From: Bifidobacterium breve
GTDB lineage: Bacteria > Actinomycetota > Thermoleophilia > Solirubrobacterales > Solirubrobacteraceae
Length of the DNA: 64,000 nt
Assembly: GCA_945878865.1 (NCBI GenBank)
Contig: CAMCUD010000002.1
Span: 248,001 to 312,000, forward strand
Direction: 5' to 3'
Position numbers and translations under genes: made by a program. Of the stretch, positions 25,693-33,800 are shown piece by piece; the stretch's first letter is position 1, and each line of letters begins with the position of its first letter. The notes below the pieces were generated by a model. That model did not search any database. It had not been told where the DNA came from and worked only from the letters and a program-made list of their open reading frames with translations.

Positions 25693-25927
25693 ACCCCTGT
25701 CTCGGTTGAGTGCGCGCCGCCCCCGCTTCTGGTGAGCACGCGATCGCCTCAGAACCGGGGCACTACGCCCCGAGACTCGGTGTACTTCGTGACGGCGGGC
25801 CGCGCGGCGTCGGGACCGACCTGCGATGCGGCCGTGAGCTGGCGCATAGGCGCTCGCCGCGATTCGGCCGGACGTATGAGTTTGGGATGGACGCGTGCGC
25901 GCAAACGCGGCCGAATGTCCTACGCCC

Positions 25928-26680
25928 TCAGGGGAAGAGGTCCTCGTCGCGCCCGCGCAGGAGGGGCCCGACACCCTCGCCGTCCTCGCTGCTGACGTGG
26001 GCGCCGAGGCCGCCGATCGCCACTGCGGGCTCGCCGCTGTCCTTGCCGGTTCGCGCGAGGTCGGCGGCGGCCGCCGCCTCGTCGGCGATGGCGATCCACG
26101 TCGCGCGCAGCTCCCGCCCGTTGCGGTCGGTCCGTCCGCGCCAGTCAACCAGCGGGGTCAGGCCGGCGAGACCGATCGCGACGTCGACCTGTCCGTGCCG
26201 CCACGCCCGGCCGAACGAGTCGGCGACGACGACGGCGGGCGCGACCCCGAGCGCCGTGCGCAGCGCGGCACGCAGCCGGCGGGCCGACGCGTCGGGATCA
26301 CGCGGGAGCGTGAGCACCGTGTCGGCGGGGCCGGTGTTCGACGCGTCGACGCCCGCGTTCGCACAGACGAAGCCGTGATGCGTGCGGCAGATGAGCACGC
26401 CGCGCTCGGCGCGCATGAGCTCCGCGGTCTGGTCGAGGACGACCTGCACGTGGCGCGGGTCCTTGTCGTGCTGGTGGGCGAGGACCTCCGCCTCGGGCTC
26501 GGGGGTGACGTCGGCCAGGGCGACGACGGCGCCCTCGGCCTTGGAGATCACCTTGTGGGCGACGACGAGCACGTCGTCGTCACCGATGCCGGCGCTGCGC
26601 GCGGCGTCGGCGATGAGGGCGCCGAGGTCGTCGCCGGGACGGACCTCCGGGATGCCCGCCAGCGCGCGGGCGGTGATCAT
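25928..26680 (-). CDS. cofE: Coenzyme F420-0:L-glutamate ligase
   Basis: CofE adds gamma-linked glutamates to F420-0 using GTP. The 250-residue protein shows the family sequence VVAHKVISKAEG, a metal/GTP region HQHDKDPRHVQVVL, GVLICRTHHGFVCANAGVDASN and VVVADSFGRAWRHGQVDVAIG. Only the ligase domain is present; the C-terminal nitroreductase-like domain found in mycobacterial FbiB is absent. It is the last gene of the npdG-cofD-cofC-cofE operon, and its ATG overlaps the cofC stop (ATGA). Confidence 0.94.
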   Translation of the reverse strand: MITARALAGIPEVRPGDDLGALIADAARSAGIGDDDVLVVAHKVISKAEGAVVALADVTPEPEAEVLAHQHDKDPRHVQVVLDQTAELMRAERGVLICRTHHGFVCANAGVDASNTGPADTVLTLPRDPDASARRLRAALRTALGVAPAVVVADSFGRAWRHGQVDVAIGLAGLTPLVDWRGRTDRNGRELRATWIAIADEAAAAADLARTGKDSGEPAVAIGGLGAHVSSEDGEGVGPLLRGRDEDLFP

Positions 26681-27333
26681 CGGCTCGCCGTGTCGATGCG
26701 GCCGAGCAGCCCGCGCGTGCTCGCGGCGGTCCCCCGGGCCGAAGCGAGCGCGTCGCGCAGGGTCGCGAGGTCCTCGGGGGTGTCGACGTCCATCGCGAAG
26801 GCGTCGACGCTGGCGACCACCGCGCGGATCCCTGCCTCGGCGGCGAGCTCGTCGTGGCGCGCCCGGCTGCCGGGGCCGAAGGCCGGCCGGATGGCGTCGG
26901 GCGGCGTGAGGACGAGGGCGTTCGTCCCGGTGCCGTGGCGGTCGGGAACGACGACGACGGACGGCGACCCGGGGGCGGCGCCGAGCACGGCCTCGATGTC
27001 CGTGGGCGCCAGCGCCGGGCAGTCTCCGGGCAGCAACAGCACCCGGTCGGCGCCGGGGGCCGCGGCGATGCCCAGCAGCGCGGCCTCGGTGTGGCCGCGC
27101 TCCTCGGGGTCGCCCACGACCTTCGCGCCCTGGCTCGTCGCCAGCGCCGCCGCAATCGGCTCGGCCGTCACCACGACGACCTCGTCGATCGTCTTCGTGC
27201 GCCGCAGCGCGCGCAGGACGTCGGACACCATCGCTTCCGCGAGCGAGCGCCGCAGGTCCGCCGGCAGGGACGCGGCGAGGCGCTGCTTGGCGTTGGCGAA
27301 GCGCTTGACGGGGAGGACGGCAGTCGTGGTCAT
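26677..27333 (-). CDS. cofC: 2-phospho-L-lactate (phosphoenolpyruvate) guanylyltransferase
   Basis: CofC/FbiD activates 2-phospholactate or, in actinobacteria, phosphoenolpyruvate with GTP for F420 assembly. The 218-residue nucleotidyltransferase starts with AVLPVKRFANAKQRLA and has LLLPGDCPALAPTDIEAVL, HGTGTNALVL and the C-terminal FAMDVDTPEDLATL, all typical. ATG 27333 overlaps the cofD stop and its own stop overlaps the cofE start (both ATGA), so expression is tightly coupled. Confidence 0.93.
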   Translation of the reverse strand: MTTTAVLPVKRFANAKQRLAASLPADLRRSLAEAMVSDVLRALRRTKTIDEVVVVTAEPIAAALATSQGAKVVGDPEERGHTEAALLGIAAAPGADRVLLLPGDCPALAPTDIEAVLGAAPGSPSVVVVPDRHGTGTNALVLTPPDAIRPAFGPGSRARHDELAAEAGIRAVVASVDAFAMDVDTPEDLATLRDALASARGTAASTRGLLGRIDTASR

Positions 27334-28238
27334 CGCAGGCTCTCCGCGAACCCGAGCGTCGAGTCGGCGACGCTGCGGCGGGCCTCGGGAGTGTCGAGCA
27401 TGGTGTCGCACTTCAGGGTCGGAACGTCGTCCGGGCCGTCTTCGTCGGCGACGACGCCGTCGAGGATGTCCCCGTAGAGCGCCGTGACGCCTGCCGCGTT
27501 CGCGGCGTGGCCGGTGTGTGCCAGGAAGTCCGCGGTCGGGCCCTTGAGGACCGCGCCACCGACGATCGGCGACACCGCGACGACCGGCGCCGGCGCGCCG
27601 CGCAGGGCGTCGCGCATGCCCGCGAGCGCGAGGATCGGCCCGATCGAGATGACGGGGTTCGACGGGCCGACGATGATCGCCCGCGCGGTGGTGATTGCCT
27701 CGAGCACCTCGGGCGAGGGCGCCGCCTGGTCGGCCCCTTCGAGCCGCACGCCTTCCACCGCCGCGCCGCGGTGCAGGATGAGGAAGCGCTGCAGGTCGAC
27801 CCACTGCCCGCCGGTCCGCACCTCGGTGCGGACGGGGTCGTCGCTCATCGGCAGCACCCGGGCAGGCACTCCGAGCGCCCGCACGATCTCCGCGTGGGCC
27901 TCGGTCAGGCGCGCGCCCTCACGCAGGCGCTCCGCGCGGCGGATGCCGTAGGCGAGGTCGCGATCGCCCAGGTTGAACCACACGTCGACGCCGAGCTCGC
28001 GCAGCCCGTCCATGACCGCGAAGGTGTCACCGTCCAGCCCCCAGCCGCGTTCGTCGATGCGGTCGGCCAGCCAGAACGTGCAGAGGTCCGGGTCCGGCGA
28101 GACGTGGGCGCCGTAGAGCTCGATGTCGTCCCCGGTGTTGGCGACGACCGCGAGGTCGTCACCCACGACGTCGAGCATGCCGCGGGCGAGCTTCGCCCCG
28201 CCGGTGCCACCGGCGAGGACGACCACGGGACCGCTCAC
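27330..28238 (-). CDS. cofD: 2-phospho-L-lactate transferase
   Basis: CofD/FbiA joins the GTP-activated three-carbon unit to FO, giving F420-0 or dehydro-F420-0. The 302-residue protein begins VVVLAGGTGGAKLARGM, followed by VVANTGDDIELYGAHVSPDPD, WFNLGDRDLAYGIRR and IIVGPSNPVISIGPIL, all diagnostic. The start is GTG, overlapping the npdG stop as GTGA. No dehydro-F420 reductase (FbiB nitroreductase domain) was found next to it, so that step must be encoded elsewhere. Confidence 0.95.
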   Translation of the reverse strand: MSGPVVVLAGGTGGAKLARGMLDVVGDDLAVVANTGDDIELYGAHVSPDPDLCTFWLADRIDERGWGLDGDTFAVMDGLRELGVDVWFNLGDRDLAYGIRRAERLREGARLTEAHAEIVRALGVPARVLPMSDDPVRTEVRTGGQWVDLQRFLILHRGAAVEGVRLEGADQAAPSPEVLEAITTARAIIVGPSNPVISIGPILALAGMRDALRGAPAPVVAVSPIVGGAVLKGPTADFLAHTGHAANAAGVTALYGDILDGVVADEDGPDDVPTLKCDTMLDTPEARRSVADSTLGFAESLR

Positions 28239-28936
28239 GACTTCGGCTTCAGGGGCGGCCAGAGATCGCCGGGCAGGCCCGTGATCTTGATGCCGGCGTG
28301 GGTCTTGTGGCGGACGTTCGTGCTGATGAGCAGGGCGGTGAGGCTCTCGCAGATGCGGGCCATCTCCAGGCGGCCGACGTCGACGCAGCGCAGCCCGTCG
28401 ATCCGGTCGAGCACGTCGGCGACCCGCTTCTTGTCCGCGCGCTTGTCACCGGCCACGAGGACGTCCTCGTCGAGCGGATGATCGAGGTCGCCGAGCGTGG
28501 GGGCGCCGACGGTGTGCAGGGCGCTGACCACGCGCACGCCGTCGGGGACCATCTCCTGCGCCTGTTCTGCGGCCGAGCCCTGCCAGACGCCCAGCATGCG
28601 CGTCGCCTTGCCGCTGACCGCGGCGGCGAGCGGCACCGTCGCGTCGACGACGATCTGCCCGTCGCGCAGCACGCCCTTGAGGTTCGTCAGCGTCTCGGAC
28701 TGGTTGCGGAACGGCACCGAGAGGATGACCAGCTCGTTCGCGGCGGCCGCCTCGGCGTTCTCGGCGCTCGAGAACTCACCGGACGGGACGAGCTCGCGCG
28801 CGCGGCGCTCGGCCTCGGCGGCGCGCTCGGCGTCGCGCGAGCCGATGGTGACGGGGACGCCGGCCCGGCCGAGCCGGGTGGCGAGGGCGAAGCCCAGGGC
28901 GCCGGAGGCGCCGACGATGGTGACCGGCTCAGACAT
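28235..28936 (-). CDS. npdG: NADPH-dependent F420 reductase
   Basis: The 233-residue enzyme transfers hydride between NADPH and F420, feeding F420H2-dependent oxidoreductases. The N-terminal Rossmann motif is TIVGASGALGFALATRLGRAG, with SRD at the NADP-selective position. NELVILSVPF, VVDATVPL and the C-terminal MARICESLTALLISTNVRHKTHAGIKITG match the family. It is the first gene of the four-gene F420 operon. A -10 box TATCCT lies 10 nt before the ATG and overlaps that of the divergent thioesterase gene. Confidence 0.93.
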   Translation of the reverse strand: MSEPVTIVGASGALGFALATRLGRAGVPVTIGSRDAERAAEAERRARELVPSGEFSSAENAEAAAANELVILSVPFRNQSETLTNLKGVLRDGQIVVDATVPLAAAVSGKATRMLGVWQGSAAEQAQEMVPDGVRVVSALHTVGAPTLGDLDHPLDEDVLVAGDKRADKKRVADVLDRIDGLRCVDVGRLEMARICESLTALLISTNVRHKTHAGIKITGLPGDLWPPLKPKS

Positions 28937-28946
28937 GAGGCGGGCG

Positions 28947-28956
28947 AGGATATCTT
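28947..28956. promoter_or_regulatory. Overlapping divergent -10 boxes of npdG and the thioesterase
   Basis: The minus-strand TATCCT (28952-28947) is 10 nt before the npdG ATG. The plus-strand TATCTT (28951-28956) is 11 nt before the ATG at 28968. The start codons are only 31 nt apart and the hexamers share two bases. Confidence 0.45.
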
Positions 28957-28967
28957 GCGCTCCTGCG

Positions 28968-29360
28968 ATGCCCGACCTGACGCCCGGCCTGACCCGCTCC
29001 GAGGACTTCGTCGTCGAAGGCATCCTGCTCACCGACGTGGGCGGGACCATCGGCGTGTCCGTCCTCTCGACGCCGGGGATGATCGGGCGGATGGAGCGCA
29101 ACGCGGCGATGCTCGCGATCGAGCACCTGCCCGACGGCAAGGCGACCGTCGGCTTCGAGGTCTGCATCAAGCACGTCGCCGGCGCGCCTGAGGGCGCGTC
29201 CTGCACGGCGTACGCGACGCTTCGCGAGATCGTCGACGGACGCAAGCTGCGCTTCGACGTCGAGGTCCGCGACGGCGACCGCGTGCTCGGCGTCGGGACC
29301 CATGAGCGGCGGGTCATCGACGTGGCCGGGCACGCGGGCGCGATCTCCGCGCAAGGCTGA
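28968..29360 (+). CDS. FlK-like hotdog-fold acyl-CoA thioesterase
   Basis: A 130-residue hotdog protein of the fluoroacetyl-CoA thioesterase (FlK)-like family. The helix segment STPGMIGRMERNAAMLAIE places a Ser/Thr and a Glu where FlK has its catalytic Thr and Glu, and GFEVCIKHVAGAPEG has the conserved His. Most family members are not known to act on fluoroacetyl-CoA; small acyl-CoA hydrolysis is the safe reading. It is divergent from npdG with overlapping promoters, but a functional link to F420 is not evident. Confidence 0.82.
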   Translation: MPDLTPGLTRSEDFVVEGILLTDVGGTIGVSVLSTPGMIGRMERNAAMLAIEHLPDGKATVGFEVCIKHVAGAPEGASCTAYATLREIVDGRKLRFDVEVRDGDRVLGVGTHERRVIDVAGHAGAISAQG

Positions 29361-29502
29361 CCGCGTCGCCTCCCCGCCTGGCCGATCCGTAATCTCCCGC
29401 GCGGTGGGGACCCCTGACGACGTGACCTGCGGCTCGACGAACGATCCCCCGAGCCACCGCTCGGGCTGATCGACCGGCCCGCTCCAGCCGATCACTCAGG
29501 CG

Positions 29503-31113
29503 ATGGATCGTTTGCGACACCGCCGCGCCCGGCTCGTGCCGATCGCGCTCTGCGCCCTCGTCGCGGGAGGCGCCCCGGGTGCTGCCCGGGCACAGGAGCC
29601 CGTGCAGACCGCCACGACGGCCGGGACGACGACGAGCTCCGTCGCCGCGGCGATCGCCAGCGCCGCGCAGGAGACCGTCGCGCCCGCGCCCGAGCGCCCG
29701 CCGATCAAGCACCTCAGCCGGCCCCGGCCGACTCGCGCGGTCTGGATCGACGAGCTCCGCGCGGAGGCCGAGCGCCGGGCGCAGGCCACGCGGCTGGCGC
29801 GCTCGCGCACTGTTCCGGGCGCGCTGCGACGCGCGCTGCTTCTGCGCGCGATCGATCAGGACGAGCACGACGCGTTCCGGCGCACCTGGTGGCGCGCCGA
29901 GCTGGCCGAGGCCCGTCTCGGCGGTCAGCGTGGCGCAGAGCTCGGCGCGGTGCTCGACCAGGTGCGCTCACTGGCTCGTCGCCGGATGCTCGGCCCGAGC
30001 CGGATCGAGGCGGCGATGCTCAGCGTGCGCCGCAACGCCGAGGTCTGGACCTCACGGCCGTTTCCCAAGCCTGGCGACGACGTCGCGTTCCGCCGCGATC
30101 GCCGCGTGTACCGCTACATCCCCGGGCAGGGCGTCCAGCTGCACCCGCTCGCGTCGTTCGGCGTGGCCAACGCGCTTGCCCGCGCGTGCATCGGCACCCC
30201 GTCGACGTGCCGGCGCCGCACGCTGCGTCGCCTGCTCGACGATCTCGTGCACGTGTCATCCTGGCGCGCCGGCTACCGGGCGTGGGAGTACCAGTACCGG
30301 TTCGGCACCGGCGCCCCGCCGTGGGTCAGCGGGATGGCACAGGGCACCGCGGTGCAGGCCTTCGCGCGCGGTGCCAAGGCACTCGGCGACCGCCACTACT
30401 ACGACATCTCGCGCAGCGCGCTCGGCGCCTTCGAGCACCGGCCGCCCACGGGCGTGTCGACCGGCGAGGGGGACCGGCGGCGGTACGTCATGTACTCGTT
30501 CGATCCCGGCCAGCACATCCTCAACGGGGAGCTGCAGGCGATCGCCGGACTGCACGACCTCGCGGTGCTCACCGGCGACGGCGAGGCCGAGGCGCTGTAC
30601 GAGCGCGGTGAGCGCGGGGTGCGCGCGTCGGTCGCCTCCTACGACACGGGCGCGTGGTCGCTCTACAGCGAGGGCGGTGCCGAGGCGAACCTGCACTACC
30701 ACCAGTTCACGACCTACCAGCTGCGCGGCCTGTGCCGGCGGACGAAGCAGCCCGCGTACTGCCGCGCCAAGCAGCGCTTCCGCCGGTACCAGAAAGAGCC
30801 CACCACGGTGCGCATCGGCGCGGTGCGCGGGGCGTGGGCGCGGCGGGCGACGCGCATCGGCTTCTCGACCTCGAAGGTCGGCCGCGTGTGGATCCGGGTG
30901 GACGGGCCGGGCGGCCGGTCGCTCGACCGCGTGCTGCAGCTGCCGCGCGGCCGCCACAGCGTGGTCTGGGTGCCGCCCCGGCGCGGCGCGTACGTCGTCC
31001 GTGTCGATGCGCGCGGGCTGAGCGGGCCCGCCGGGCGCACGGCGATGAAGGTGCGCGTCGTCTACCCGAAGCCGAAGCCCAAGCCGAAGCGCAAGAAGAA
31101 GGCCAAGGCGTAA
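29503..31113 (+). CDS. Secreted protein with D-glucuronyl C5-epimerase-like domain
   Basis: A 536-residue exported protein with a signal peptide (VPIALCALVAGGAPGAARA). After a low-complexity and helical N-terminal third comes the epimerase-like catalytic region: GVQLHPLASFGVANAL, PPWVSGMAQGTAVQAF, YSFDPGQHILNGELQAIAGLHDLA and WSLYSEGG followed by LHYHQ. These match the C-terminal domain of D-glucuronyl C5-epimerases, known from heparan/alginate-type polymers. Bacterial members are poorly characterised. A beta-rich C-terminal domain and a basic Lys/Pro tail end the protein. An M15-type peptidase gene follows after 11 nt. Confidence 0.8.
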   Translation: MDRLRHRRARLVPIALCALVAGGAPGAARAQEPVQTATTAGTTTSSVAAAIASAAQETVAPAPERPPIKHLSRPRPTRAVWIDELRAEAERRAQATRLARSRTVPGALRRALLLRAIDQDEHDAFRRTWWRAELAEARLGGQRGAELGAVLDQVRSLARRRMLGPSRIEAAMLSVRRNAEVWTSRPFPKPGDDVAFRRDRRVYRYIPGQGVQLHPLASFGVANALARACIGTPSTCRRRTLRRLLDDLVHVSSWRAGYRAWEYQYRFGTGAPPWVSGMAQGTAVQAFARGAKALGDRHYYDISRSALGAFEHRPPTGVSTGEGDRRRYVMYSFDPGQHILNGELQAIAGLHDLAVLTGDGEAEALYERGERGVRASVASYDTGAWSLYSEGGAEANLHYHQFTTYQLRGLCRRTKQPAYCRAKQRFRRYQKEPTTVRIGAVRGAWARRATRIGFSTSKVGRVWIRVDGPGGRSLDRVLQLPRGRHSVVWVPPRRGAYVVRVDARGLSGPAGRTAMKVRVVYPKPKPKPKRKKKAKA

Positions 31114-31116
31114 CGT
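31111..31116 (+). promoter_or_regulatory. -10 box TAACGT on the epimerase stop codon
   Basis: TAACGT begins with the TAA stop and ends 8 nt before GTG 31125, allowing separate leaderless transcription of the peptidase gene. Confidence 0.4.
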
Positions 31117-31124
31117 TCGGCGGC

Positions 31125-31769
31125 GTGCGGGCTCTGCTCCTCACCGCGGCCCTCCTGCTGCTCGCGGCGCCGGCGACCGCGGCCGCCGCCCCGCCGTTTC
31201 GCGCGACGGTCTCCAAGCTCAGCGCCGCGCAGCGCTCCGCGATGACGCCGAGCGTCTGGCGGCCCGGCTGCCCGGTCGGCCCGCGCGACCTGCGGGCGGT
31301 CCGCCTGCGCCACTACGGCTTCTCGGGGCGCGTCGGCGTCGGCACGCTCGTCGTCCATCGCGCCGCCGCAGCGGACATCGTCCAGGTCTTCCGCCGCCTG
31401 TACGCCGCGGAGTTTCCGATCCGGCGGATACGCCCGATCGAGCGCTACGGCGGCTCGGACTTCGCGTCGATCGAGGCCGACAACACGAGCGCCTTCAACT
31501 GCCGGGCGGTCACCGGCGGGACGGGCTGGAGCGAGCACGCGTACGGCCGGGCGATCGACGTCAATCCGATCGAGAATCCGTACGTCAACAGCGGGCGGAC
31601 CGAGCACGAGGCGTCCGTGCCGTATCTCGACCGCTCGCCCTACCGACCCGGCATGGCCGTCCCTGGCCGGGTGCTCGTGCGGGCGTTCGAGCGGGCCGGC
31701 TGGGGCTGGGGCGGCCGATGGAAGGGCGCGATCCGCGACCTGCAGCACTTCTCCACGACCGGGCGGTGA
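31125..31769 (+). CDS. Secreted M15-family (VanY/D-Ala-D-Ala carboxypeptidase-like) peptidase
   Basis: A 214-residue exported zinc peptidase. The signal peptide ALLLTAALLLLAAPATAAAA is followed by a domain with TGWSEHAYGRAIDVN, the SxHxxGxAxD motif supplying two zinc ligands, and a C-terminal LQHFS with a third His. Related proteins trim peptidoglycan stem peptides or act as endolysin-type peptidases. GTG 31125 is preceded by a -10 box. Its partner upstream is the epimerase-like secreted protein, so both may act on the cell envelope. Confidence 0.85.
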   Translation: MRALLLTAALLLLAAPATAAAAPPFRATVSKLSAAQRSAMTPSVWRPGCPVGPRDLRAVRLRHYGFSGRVGVGTLVVHRAAAADIVQVFRRLYAAEFPIRRIRPIERYGGSDFASIEADNTSAFNCRAVTGGTGWSEHAYGRAIDVNPIENPYVNSGRTEHEASVPYLDRSPYRPGMAVPGRVLVRAFERAGWGWGGRWKGAIRDLQHFSTTGR

Positions 31770-31770
31770 A

Positions 31771-32400
31771 TCAGCCTGAGACTGTCAGCGTCTTCGTCAT
31801 GGAGCTGTGGCCCGGCACCGTGCAGAACAGGCGGTAGGCGCCCGCGGACAGCGAGGTCGTCGTCGTGGCGTCCGCGCCGCCGGCGAGATCGTCGACGAGC
31901 CGGACCGCCCCGACGAACGGGGATGTGCCCTCGATCCACAGGTTGTGCTCGTCACTGTCGTAGTTGCGGAAGGAGACCGTCAGCACACCGGGTCGCACGG
32001 TGCTGCGCGTCGTCTCGAACGTGAAGACGCCGCTGCGGTCGTAGGCGCGCACGCCGAGCGCGTTGAGCTCCGGTGCGCCGCCGCTGTCGCCGGTCTGCCC
32101 ACCGCTCGTCGAGCCGCCGCTCGACGGAGCGCTCGATCCGCCCCCCGAACCCCCGGCCGGCGTCGTCGCTCCCGGAGCCTGGGGGGTGGCGCCGCCGTCA
32201 CGCAACGGTCCGCCCCCTGCGGACGTGTCGCGCGACGGCGGGCGCCGGGCCTTCGGCGCACTGCGCGTCAGGCACAAGCTTGTGCGGGCACGGACCTGCT
32301 TGGCGACCTTCTCGCCGCACCGCGCCGGAGCCGGCCGTGCCTCGGCGACGGCCGCGGATGTCAGCAGCGCGCTCGCCGCGATGACGGCGGTCGCCCTCAC
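31771..32400 (-). CDS. Secreted cupredoxin-like protein
   Basis: A 209-residue exported protein: signal peptide (TAVIAASALLTSAAVAEA), a Cys-containing helical segment, a long Gly/Ser/Pro-rich spacer and a C-terminal about 100-residue cupredoxin domain. The copper ligands of a type 1 site are visible: His in DEHNLWI, then Cys, His and Met in LFCTVPGHSSM. GTG 32400 overlaps the stop of the DUF1501 gene (GTGA), so it is the third gene of that operon and probably an electron carrier or copper protein working with it. Confidence 0.82.
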   Translation of the reverse strand: MRATAVIAASALLTSAAVAEARPAPARCGEKVAKQVRARTSLCLTRSAPKARRPPSRDTSAGGGPLRDGGATPQAPGATTPAGGSGGGSSAPSSGGSTSGGQTGDSGGAPELNALGVRAYDRSGVFTFETTRSTVRPGVLTVSFRNYDSDEHNLWIEGTSPFVGAVRLVDDLAGGADATTTTSLSAGAYRLFCTVPGHSSMTKTLTVSG

Positions 32401-33800
32401 AGGAGCGCCGGCCGGGGCAGCGCGCCGGCGCCCGGGATGATCCCGGCGGCGTCGGTCTGCAGCCACTGCTCGAGGATCGACGAGTACAGGGCGCGGAAGT
32501 CGGCGGTGGCGCGCAGGTTGCCGTCCTGGTCCAGCCCCGCGCCGACCGTGCCGTAGTCCGTCAGCCCGGGGAACTCGCCGATCATGCCCTGCTGCACGTT
32601 CTTGCCGATGACGAACGCTGTCCCCGCCGCGCCGTGGTCGGTGCCCTGCGAGCCGTTCTCCTCCGGACGGCGGCCGAACTCGGTCCACATCACGATGAGC
32701 ACGCGGTCGTCGAGCCCGCGCAGCCGCAGGTCGTTCCAGAACGCCTGGAGGTTCAGGCAGGTCGTCGACAGGTTCCGGGCGAAGTCTCCGGCCTGGCCGG
32801 AGTGCGTGTCCCAGCCGCCCGCCGCGTCGACGGTGACCGCCCGGATCGGCAGGTAGTTCCCGCTGGTGTTGACGTGCAGGAGCTTGGCCAGCGACTGCAG
32901 GCGCGACTTCAGTGTGCTGCTCGCCGCGGGGTAGCCGGCGGCGGGGTCGGTCGCCGGCGCCGTCGTCGCCGAGGACAGGTCGCTGCGCAGCTGCGCGCTG
33001 CTGGCCTGGATCTTCCGCGCGTAGGCGAGCGCCGGGTCGGCCGTGGCGACGGCGCCAAGCTGGCGGTGCGTGTCGCGCAGCCGCGTCTGCATCGTCCCCC
33101 AGGTCCCGAACGTCTGGAAGTCATACGAGCCGATGCTGTCGGTCGCCGCCACCGGATTCGCGGCGGTCGCCAGCGCGGGGGAGAGCAGGCCCGAGAAGCT
33201 CAGCCCCTGGATGGGAACGTCCGGCGCTCCGACCCGGTCGAGGTAGCGGCCGAGCCAGCCGGTGCTGCCCGTCGGGTCGAGCGCGCCGACCTCCCAGTAG
33301 TGGCGGCTCGTGAAGTGCGACTGGTTGGCGCCGGGATAGCCGATCGCCGGCGCGACGGCCACGCCGCACGACGGGTCGTCCCACAGCTGGCGGATCCCCT
33401 CGGCGTCCGGGCTCCAGACCAGCGACGGGTCGGGACCGAAGCGCCGCGCCGCATCGTCTGCGACGGCCAGCGTGGGCCGCAGCGTCGGGTATCGGCTGTG
33501 GCCGGCGGGGGCGAGGATGCTGAAGTTGTCCGCTCCGCCGTCCATGAACATCGACACGACGACGCGGTGGTCGCCCGCCGCCTCGGCGATGGCGGCCTCG
33601 AAGGCCTCGGGCGCCAGGAGCTTGCCCGCGCCGTAGACGGAAAGCGCCAGCCCGGCGCCGCGCAGCATGAGCGAGCGGCGGGTCAGGCCGGTGCCGGCCG
33701 GCGCGGGCATCCCCGGCTCGATCGCGGGCAGGCCGTCGCCCGCGCGCGCGACGCCGCCGTGCGAGCGGGTCCAGTCCGAGCAGCAGCGATGAGCACCCAT
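32397..33800 (-). CDS. DUF1501 protein with twin-arginine signal
   Basis: A 467-residue member of the DUF1501 family, a sulfatase/alkaline phosphatase-superfamily relative of unknown activity. A twin-arginine-like signal LTRRSLMLRGAGLAL lies near residues 39-53. Typical family segments follow: VVSMFMDGGADNFSIL, ANQSHFTSRHYWEVG, GWDTHSGQ and IVMWTEFGRRPEENGSQGTDHG. It is nearly always encoded with a DUF1800 protein, as here. The ATG at 33800 shares a base with the DUF1800 stop (TGATG) and the downstream cupredoxin gene overlaps its own stop. Confidence 0.9.
   Translation of the reverse strand: MGAHRCCSDWTRSHGGVARAGDGLPAIEPGMPAPAGTGLTRRSLMLRGAGLALSVYGAGKLLAPEAFEAAIAEAAGDHRVVVSMFMDGGADNFSILAPAGHSRYPTLRPTLAVADDAARRFGPDPSLVWSPDAEGIRQLWDDPSCGVAVAPAIGYPGANQSHFTSRHYWEVGALDPTGSTGWLGRYLDRVGAPDVPIQGLSFSGLLSPALATAANPVAATDSIGSYDFQTFGTWGTMQTRLRDTHRQLGAVATADPALAYARKIQASSAQLRSDLSSATTAPATDPAAGYPAASSTLKSRLQSLAKLLHVNTSGNYLPIRAVTVDAAGGWDTHSGQAGDFARNLSTTCLNLQAFWNDLRLRGLDDRVLIVMWTEFGRRPEENGSQGTDHGAAGTAFVIGKNVQQGMIGEFPGLTDYGTVGAGLDQDGNLRATADFRALYSSILEQWLQTDAAGIIPGAGALPRPALL

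Noticed and set aside
25637-25927. Considered a c-di-AMP (ydaO-type) riboswitch before the secreted RTX gene
   Set aside because: The hairpins and G-rich segments do not fit the conserved core that I remember, so only a generic structured leader is reported.
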